From Amnimonas aquatica (GTDB taxonomy: Bacteria; Pseudomonadota; Gammaproteobacteria; Pseudomonadales; Moraxellaceae), in assembly GCF_002943415.1 (NCBI RefSeq), contig NZ_PTQZ01000014.1, positions 1-15,279 on the forward strand: 15,279 bases of DNA, written 5' to 3'. Below the pieces are notes generated by a model, which had not been told where the DNA came from, did not search any database, and saw nothing but the letters and a program-made list of their open reading frames with translations. This document shows positions 12,051-15,279 of this stretch, piece by piece. Every line of letters begins with the position of its first letter. Position 1 is the first letter of the stretch. Position numbers and translations under genes: made by a program.

Positions 12051-12358
12051 GGCCGCACCATCATGACTTCATGCGGGGCCGGCGAGCGCATGCCCAGCTC
12101 GTCCACCGCCATCTTGCCGATGCGCCCGTAGGCGCCCCAGGCCTGCTGCTCGAGCAGCAGCTGCCCCCACTCCACTTCCAGGCGGTCGCGCTCTTCCTGC
12201 AGCGCCTGCAGCTGGGCCAGGTTCAGGCGCGACTTGTGCACGCTGAACGCCACCGCCACCGAGGTCGCCACGAGGGCGAGCACGATGGCGGCGGTCTGCC
12301 AGATCACCGGCTGCATGAGCGTGCGGCGCAGGGCACTGAGGCGGGAAGCGAGGATCAT
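12047..12358 (-). CDS. ftsL: FtsL, cell division protein
   Basis: Small bitopic divisome protein of 103 aa. With FtsB and FtsQ it forms the scaffold that activates FtsWI. It shows a short basic cytoplasmic tail (1-18), one transmembrane helix (about 19-40, [19 protein letters not shown]) and then a periplasmic leucine-rich coiled coil (about 43-72, with [20 protein letters not shown]). A tail resembling FtsL ends follows ([20 protein letters not shown]). FtsL sequences diverge strongly, so the call rests on architecture, size and its fixed place between rsmH and ftsI. The ATG overlaps the rsmH stop (ATGA) and has GGAGG 7 bases upstream. The stop overlaps the ftsI ATG. Confidence 0.94.
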   Translation of the reverse strand: MILASRLSALRRTLMQPVIWQTAAIVLALVATSVAVAFSVHKSRLNLAQLQALQEERDRLEVEWGQLLLEQQAWGAYGRIGKMAVDELGMRSPAPHEVMMVRP

Positions 12359-13299
12359 GCGCCCGCCTCCGCCAGCCGTTCGGCGATGCGCAGGCGGGCG
12401 CTGCGCGCGCGCGGATTGCGGTCGACCTCGGCCTCGCTCGGCTCGACGGCCTTGCCGATCTTCTTCAGCTGCGGACGCAGCTGCTGCCAGGTCACCGGCA
12501 GGCCGGGCGGAAAGTCATCGCCCTTCACGGCCTTCTGGATGAACTGCTTGACCAGCCTGTCCTCCAGCGAATGGAAGCTGATCACCGCCAGGCGTCCGCC
12601 GGGTGCCAGCACGGCCAGCGCCTGGTCAAGGAAGTCCTCGAGGTCGCCCAGCTCTCGATTGACCACGATACGGATGGCCTGGAAGCTGCGCGTCGCCGGG
12701 TGCTTGTGCTTTTCCCAGGCCGGATGCGCCGCCGCCACCAGCTCGGCCAGCTGCCGGGTCGTGGTGATCGCAGCCTTCGCGCGTGCCGCCACCAGCGCAC
12801 GCGCGATGCGGCGGGCGTGGCGCTCTTCGCCATAGGTCTTGAGCGCGTCGGCCAGGTCGGCCTCGGACACGCCGGCCAGCCAGTCGGCGGCACTGACGCC
12901 GCGCGTCGGGTCCATGCGCATGTCCAGCGGACCATCGTTCATGAAGCTGAAGCCGCGCGCGGCGTCATCGAGCTGCGGCGAAGACACGCCGAGGTCGGCC
13001 AGCAGTCCGGTCACGCGGCCGGTCAGACCCAGCGCCTCGACGTGCGCGGCCAGGGTCGCGAAAGAGTCATGGACGATGCTGAAGCGGGCATCGGCCGCCG
13101 CCAGCGCCTCGCCGGCGGCGATGGCCTCGGGATCCTTGTCGAAAGCAATCAGGCGCGCCTCGGGCGCCAGGCTGGCGAGCAGCTGGCGCGAATGACCGCC
13201 GCGCCCGAAGGTGGCGTCCACATAGCAGCCCTTGCGATCGCCTAGGACGGCATCGACCGTTTCTTCGCAAAGTACGGTGAGGTGCTGGAAGCCGTTCAT
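12355..13299 (-). CDS. rsmH: 16S rRNA (cytosine-1402-N4)-methyltransferase RsmH (MraW)
   Basis: AdoMet-dependent enzyme of 314 aa (E. coli 313) that methylates N4 of C1402 in 16S rRNA. RsmI, encoded at the right of this window, methylates the ribose of the same nucleotide. Motifs: [11 protein letters not shown] near the N-terminus, AdoMet loop [16 protein letters not shown] (26-41), [63 protein letters not shown] and [15 protein letters not shown]. The C-terminus ends with [14 protein letters not shown]. All are family hallmarks. The ATG lies 2 bases after the mraZ stop (TGACCATG) with only a weak ribosome site, so translation is probably coupled to mraZ. Confidence 0.98.
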   Translation of the reverse strand: MNGFQHLTVLCEETVDAVLGDRKGCYVDATFGRGGHSRQLLASLAPEARLIAFDKDPEAIAAGEALAAADARFSIVHDSFATLAAHVEALGLTGRVTGLLADLGVSSPQLDDAARGFSFMNDGPLDMRMDPTRGVSAADWLAGVSEADLADALKTYGEERHARRIARALVAARAKAAITTTRQLAELVAAAHPAWEKHKHPATRSFQAIRIVVNRELGDLEDFLDQALAVLAPGGRLAVISFHSLEDRLVKQFIQKAVKGDDFPPGLPVTWQQLRPQLKKIGKAVEPSEAEVDRNPRARSARLRIAERLAEAGA

Positions 13300-13301
13300 G
13301 G

Positions 13302-13757
13302 TCAGAGCGCCAGGGTGTCGATCGCTTGCGCGAGGTCGGCCGCCGAGAAGTCCTCCGCCAGGATCTGCGCCTGCAGCGCGTCCCAGGTGGCCTTCAGCCA
13401 GATTTCACACTTCTTGCCCTGCCCCGCGAGCACGACATGCTTGTCGAGCCGGGCGAACTGGCGCAGCTCGGGGCTGATCAGGAAGCGACCGGCACTGTCC
13501 AGGGAGATTTCCGTGGCATAGCCGAGAATGCGACGCTTGAGCATGGCGATGGCCGGGTTCGATCCCGGCAGCGCGTTGAAGCGCGCCTCGATGCCCTCCC
13601 ACTCGGTCAGCGGGTAGAGCACCAGGCAAGGCTCGCGCAGGTCGACGGTCAGGACGAACTTGCCCTGGCATTCGGCCAGGACGCGATCGTGGTAGCGCGT
13701 CGGCAAGCCGATGCGCCCCTTGGCGTCCATGGTCAGTTCGTCGTAGCCGCGAAACAT
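13302..13757 (-). CDS. mraZ: MraZ, transcriptional regulator of the dcw operon
   Basis: DNA-binding protein of 151 aa built from two SpoVT/AbrB-like halves. Each half carries a DxxGR signature: [12 protein letters not shown] (11-22) and [13 protein letters not shown] (87-99). In E. coli MraZ forms a ring oligomer that binds spaced TGGGN repeats ahead of its own gene and represses the operon. A matching set of repeats lies just upstream here (13784-13820), so autoregulation is expected. First gene of the operon; start [11 protein letters not shown] is typical of the family. The ATG is preceded by GGGAAG at 8 bases. The C-terminal helix region ([23 protein letters not shown]) looks complete. 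Confidence 0.97.
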   Translation of the reverse strand: MFRGYDELTMDAKGRIGLPTRYHDRVLAECQGKFVLTVDLREPCLVLYPLTEWEGIEARFNALPGSNPAIAMLKRRILGYATEISLDSAGRFLISPELRQFARLDKHVVLAGQGKKCEIWLKATWDALQAQILAEDFSAADLAQAIDTLAL

Positions 13758-13783
13758 GCTGTCAGCTTCCCGAGCGGGGTTTT

Positions 13784-13820
13784 ATCCAGAAAAAACCACA
13801 AAACCACACTTTTCCCCACT
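13784..13820 (-). promoter_or_regulatory. Probable MraZ operator: four boxes at 10-base spacing
   Basis: On the minus strand, between the promoter and mraZ, four TG-containing boxes recur exactly every 10 bases: TGGGG, TGTGG, TGGTT and TGGAT, with first bases at 13818, 13808, 13798 and 13788. The first three share GTG, separated by A4 or T4 runs. This fits the known MraZ operator form (TGGGN boxes with 5-base spacers in E. coli; AAAGTGKNNN in mollicutes), although only the first box matches TGGGN exactly. The boxes lie just downstream of the inferred transcription start. Confidence 0.75.
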
Positions 13821-13829
13821 CTGCGGGCA

Positions 13830-13859
13830 AATATAGGGATCGCGGCCATGCCCCGTCAA
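13830..13859 (-). promoter_or_regulatory. Probable sigma70 promoter of the dcw operon (Pmra)
   Basis: The minus strand shows TTGACG (13859-13854), an 18-base spacer, then TATATT (13835-13830). Taking CTATAT as the -10 gives 17 bases. The inferred start is near 13823, leaving a leader of about 65 bases. It is the only good promoter match seen ahead of the thirteen-gene operon. An AT-rich block (13874-13905) lies further upstream and could act as a distal UP-like element, which is speculative. Confidence 0.7.
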
Positions 13860-13880
13860 GGACGGAATGACCGGTTATAA

Positions 13881-13897
13881 GTATATTTTTGTATATT
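13881..13897. repeat. Short AT-rich direct repeat GTATATT, 10 bases apart
   Basis: GTATATT occurs at 13881 and again at 13891 on the plus strand, one helical turn apart, with TTATAA directly before (13875). The pair falls roughly 58-74 bases upstream of the inferred mraZ start. It could be a bent or UP-like element, or chance in AT-rich sequence. Confidence 0.35.
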
Positions 13898-13942
13898 AAA
13901 AACAATGACTTGCAATGAACGCCCCGAAACAGGACGCAAGTC
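13898..13942 (-). terminator. Hairpin followed by a T tract, copy nearer mraZ (candidate terminator)
   Basis: On the minus strand, arm GACTTGC (13942-13936) pairs perfectly with GCAAGTC (13913-13907) across a 22-base loop. ATTGTTTTT follows. The stem is short and not GC-rich and the loop is long, so this would be a weak intrinsic terminator at best. It lies between rnpB and the dcw promoter. Confidence 0.3.
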
Positions 13943-13990
13943 GACGACATTAAAAAACAACAACTTGCAGTGACATCCTAGAAACAAGCT
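13898..13990 (-). repeat. Two imperfect direct-repeat units in the rnpB-mraZ spacer
   Basis: Plus-strand AAAAACAA at 13898 and 13953 begins two units offset by 55 bases. Each runs on through ACTTGCA (13908 and 13963), a TGA (13916, 13971) and GAAACA (13926, 13981). Hand alignment gives about three quarters identity over some 36 bases. The offset is not a multiple of three, and the similarity is at DNA level, not coding. It looks like an old tandem duplication. Confidence 0.6.
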
Positions 13991-13991
13991 G
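13952..13991 (-). terminator. Hairpin followed by a T tract, copy nearer rnpB (candidate terminator)
   Basis: On the minus strand, arm CAGCTTG (13991-13985) pairs with CAAGTTG (13967-13961), seven pairs including one G-T wobble, over a 17-base loop. TTGTTTTTT follows at once. The T tract directly after the stem fits rho-independent termination of the rnpB transcript. The modest stem keeps confidence low. Confidence 0.35.
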
Positions 13992-14064
13992 ACAATGCGG
14001 CATGTCCTAGAATTTTTAGCTATATGCCAAAAGGTCATGCAAACCTTAGACATTATGCCTAGAA
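13977..14064. repeat. Recurring CCTAGAA motif beside the rnpB 3' end
   Basis: CCTAGAA occurs at 13977, 14006 and 14058 on the plus strand, with a near match CCTTAGA at 14044. The three exact copies are preceded by similar bases (GACAT, ATGT, TTATG). Copy 14006 lies within an imperfect inverted repeat, GGCAT (13999) to ATGCC (14024-14028). The role is unknown. The copies may be remnants of repeated rnpB 3'-flank sequence. Confidence 0.45.
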
Positions 14065-14065
14065 A

Positions 14066-14433
14066 GGGGTGGAGTCGGCCTGTAAGCCGGGTTCTGTCGA
14101 GGACGGTCATTCCTCTAGGCCCGCCGTCGCCGACGGGCTCAAGCAACCTACCCGTGTCCCGCGCGGGCCGCGCGTATGGACACCTATTTGGTCTTGCTCC
14201 GGGTGGGGTTTGCCGTGCCGGTCTGTTGCCAGACTCGCGGTGCGCTCTTACCGCACCGTTTCACCCTTGCCACGCATCCTGCTCGCCTCGCGGCGACACA
14301 AGACCGTTCGGCGGTCTGCTCTCTGTTGCACTTTCCGTCGGCTCGCGCCGCCCAGGCGTTACCTGGCACCCTGCCCTGTGGAGCCCGGACTTTCCTCCCC
14401 TGCCGAAGCAGCAGCGACCGTCCGGCCGACTCC
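14066..14433 (-). ncRNA. rnpB: RNase P RNA (M1 RNA), bacterial type A
   Basis: Catalytic RNA of RNase P, which removes 5' leaders from tRNA precursors. On the minus strand it shows GAGGAAAGTCCGGGCTCC (14397-14380, universal core and P4 5' strand), then GGGCAGGGTGCCAGGTAACG and CAACAGAGAGCA. Further on come GGTGCGGTAAGAGCGCACCG (about 14256-14237), GGAGCAAGACCAAATAGG and ACAGAACCCGGCTTACAGG (14098-14080). The ends form a perfect 10-base P1 helix: GGAGTCGGCC (14433-14424) with GGCCGACTCC (14080-14071). The length of about 368 fits type A RNAs (E. coli 377). The 5' end is set by P1 and the upstream promoter. The 3' end is approximate, allowing a short tail beyond P1. It lies between rsmI and mraZ, as in other gammaproteobacteria. 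Confidence 0.96.
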
Positions 14434-14440
14434 GGCGCGG

Positions 14441-14469
14441 AGAATAAGGGCCGGCCGGATGCAACTCAA
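14441..14469 (-). promoter_or_regulatory. rnpB promoter (sigma70-like), overlapping the rsmI stop codon
   Basis: The minus strand has TTGAGT (14469-14464), an exact 17-base spacer, then TATTCT (14446-14441). The first base of the P1 helix (14433) falls 8 bases past the -10, so the predicted start coincides with the RNA's 5' end. The rsmI stop codon TGA (14468-14466) is part of the -35 box. Confidence 0.75.
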
Positions 14470-15279
14470 GCTGAATCTGCACCCCGCGCGGACTCCTTCA
14501 AGCGCTGCGCCAGGTCGTAAAGGGCATTCTTCTTCAGCCCCAGCAGCTCCGCCGCCAGCGCCGCCGCCTGTTTCACCGGCAGCTCGCGCACCAGCACCGA
14601 GAGCACACGCTCGGCGCTGAGGCCCTGGACATCATCACCGACCTCGCGCGCCGGCGCGCCCGAGACCACCAGCACGATCTCGCCACGCTGCTGGTCGCTG
14701 TCGGACACCACCCAGTCCGCCAGCTCGCCCAGCGCCGCACGGCGCACGGTCTCGAAGGTCTTGGTCAGTTCACGCGCCAGGGTCGCCACGCGGTCACCAC
14801 CCAGCACCTCGCGCATGTCCGCCAGCGTCTCCACGATGCGGTGCGGCGCCTCATAGAAGATCAACGTGTGCGGCGACTCGGCCAGTGCCTGCAGGCGGCT
14901 CTTGCGCGGCCCCTGCCGGGACGGCAGGAAGCCCTCGAAATGGAAACGGTCGGATGCCAGCCCCGCCGCGCTCAGCGCCGCGATGGCCGCGCACGGCCCC
15001 GGCACCGGCGACACCCGGACACCGGCATCATGCGCGGCCGAGATCAGCCGGTAGCCGGGATCGCTGATCAGCGGCGTGCCTGCATCGGAGATCAGCGCCA
15101 GCGACTCGCCGGCCAGCAGGCGTGCGATCAGCCCCGGCACGCGCTCGCCCTCGTTGTGGTCATGCACGGCGATCAGCGGCACGTCGAGACCGACCTGCTG
15201 CAACAGCCGCCCGGAATGGCGCGTGTCCTCGGCCGCGATGCGCGACACCCCGCCAAGCACGGCGCGCGCGCGCGGGCTG
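14466..15279 (-). CDS. rsmI: 16S rRNA (cytidine-1402-2'-O)-methyltransferase RsmI, 5' end beyond the window
   Basis: AdoMet-dependent enzyme of the tetrapyrrole-methylase fold that methylates the ribose of C1402 in 16S rRNA, the nucleotide also modified by RsmH. The frame is open to the window edge. The visible part starts SPRARAVLGGVSRIAAEDTRHSG, matching the family from about residue 20, so some 20 N-terminal residues (with the usual ATPIGNL motif) are missing. The GTG at 15260 is an internal Val codon, not the start. Motifs: AAEDTRHSGRLL, LISDAGTPLISDPGYRLI, PVPGPCAAIAALSAAG, FEGFLPSRQGPRKSRL, LIFYEAPHRI and LARELTKTFET. The C-terminal helical region (VKQAAALAAELLGLKKNALYDLA) resembles the family's HTH tail. 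It ends within the rnpB promoter. Confidence 0.96.
   Translation of the reverse strand, partial: SPRARAVLGGVSRIAAEDTRHSGRLLQQVGLDVPLIAVHDHNEGERVPGLIARLLAGESLALISDAGTPLISDPGYRLISAAHDAGVRVSPVPGPCAAIAALSAAGLASDRFHFEGFLPSRQGPRKSRLQALAESPHTLIFYEAPHRIVETLADMREVLGGDRVATLARELTKTFETVRRAALGELADWVVSDSDQQRGEIVLVVSGAPAREVGDDVQGLSAERVLSVLVRELPVKQAAALAAELLGLKKNALYDLAQRLKESARGADSA

Noticed and set aside
9834..12131. A 765-codon open frame on the plus strand opposite murE and ftsI; others of about 450-540 codons lie opposite murC, murG, ftsW, murD and murE
   Set aside because: They mirror strongly conserved genes in a high-GC sequence, where G/C-ending codons keep antisense frames open. The translations are low-complexity Ala/Gly/His/Gln/Arg-rich with no recognisable domain.
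13762..14146. Two small minus-strand open frames (62 and 96 codons) in the rnpB-mraZ spacer whose products share a similar peptide (FRGVHCKSLF / FLGCHCKLLF)
   Set aside because: The likeness comes from the DNA repeat at 13898-13990. One frame starts inside rnpB, neither has a convincing ribosome site, and one overlaps the promoter and MraZ operator.
15258..15260. GTG as the rsmI start
   Set aside because: The frame continues upstream with SPRARA, which matches the family before this Val. The true start is beyond the window.
15261..15274. Alternating GC run (possible Z-DNA) near the right edge
   Set aside because: It encodes the RsmI residues RARAR expected at this place. The short alternating run is a codon-usage effect in GC-rich DNA.

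Overview
This is the front end of a dcw (division and cell wall) cluster from a high-GC Gram-negative bacterium. Every gene reads on the minus strand, so the biological order runs from high to low coordinates. MurE carries the DNPR motif typical of enzymes that add meso-diaminopimelate. The gene order is the one known from Escherichia coli and Pseudomonas: mraZ-rsmH-ftsL-ftsI-murE-murF-mraY-murD-ftsW-murG-murC-ddlB-ftsQ, with no murB between murC and ddlB. rsmI and rnpB lie directly upstream, as in Pseudomonas and Xanthomonas. Together these point to a gammaproteobacterium. The family cannot be fixed by eye; a Nevskiales, Xanthomonadales or similar high-GC lineage is a guess.

Layout from the right edge: (1) 15279-14466, rsmI (16S rRNA 2'-O-methyltransferase), cut at its 5' end by the window edge. 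(2) 14469-14441, a good sigma70-like promoter whose -35 box contains the rsmI stop codon, feeding rnpB (RNase P RNA, about 14433-14066). (3) 14065-13758, a roughly 300-base AT-rich spacer. It holds imperfect direct repeats, two hairpin-plus-T-tract candidates just after rnpB, the dcw promoter and a four-box MraZ-type operator. (4) 13757-1, thirteen consecutive dcw genes. No gap exceeds 10 bases, and many junctions are ATGA or TGATG stop/start overlaps. The last gene, ftsQ, runs off the left edge after 101 codons.

The genes form one pathway. MurC, MurD, MurE and MurF add L-Ala, D-Glu, meso-DAP and D-Ala-D-Ala (made by DdlB) to UDP-MurNAc. MraY transfers the product to undecaprenyl phosphate, giving lipid I, and MurG adds GlcNAc, giving lipid II. 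FtsW and FtsI polymerise and cross-link lipid II at the septum, and FtsL and FtsQ are divisome scaffold proteins. MraZ and RsmH head the operon; MraZ is the likely local repressor.

No mobile element, CRISPR array, tRNA, foreign insertion or unknown protein family was found. The coding part is ordinary core genome. The only stretch that its genes do not explain is the rnpB-mraZ spacer.
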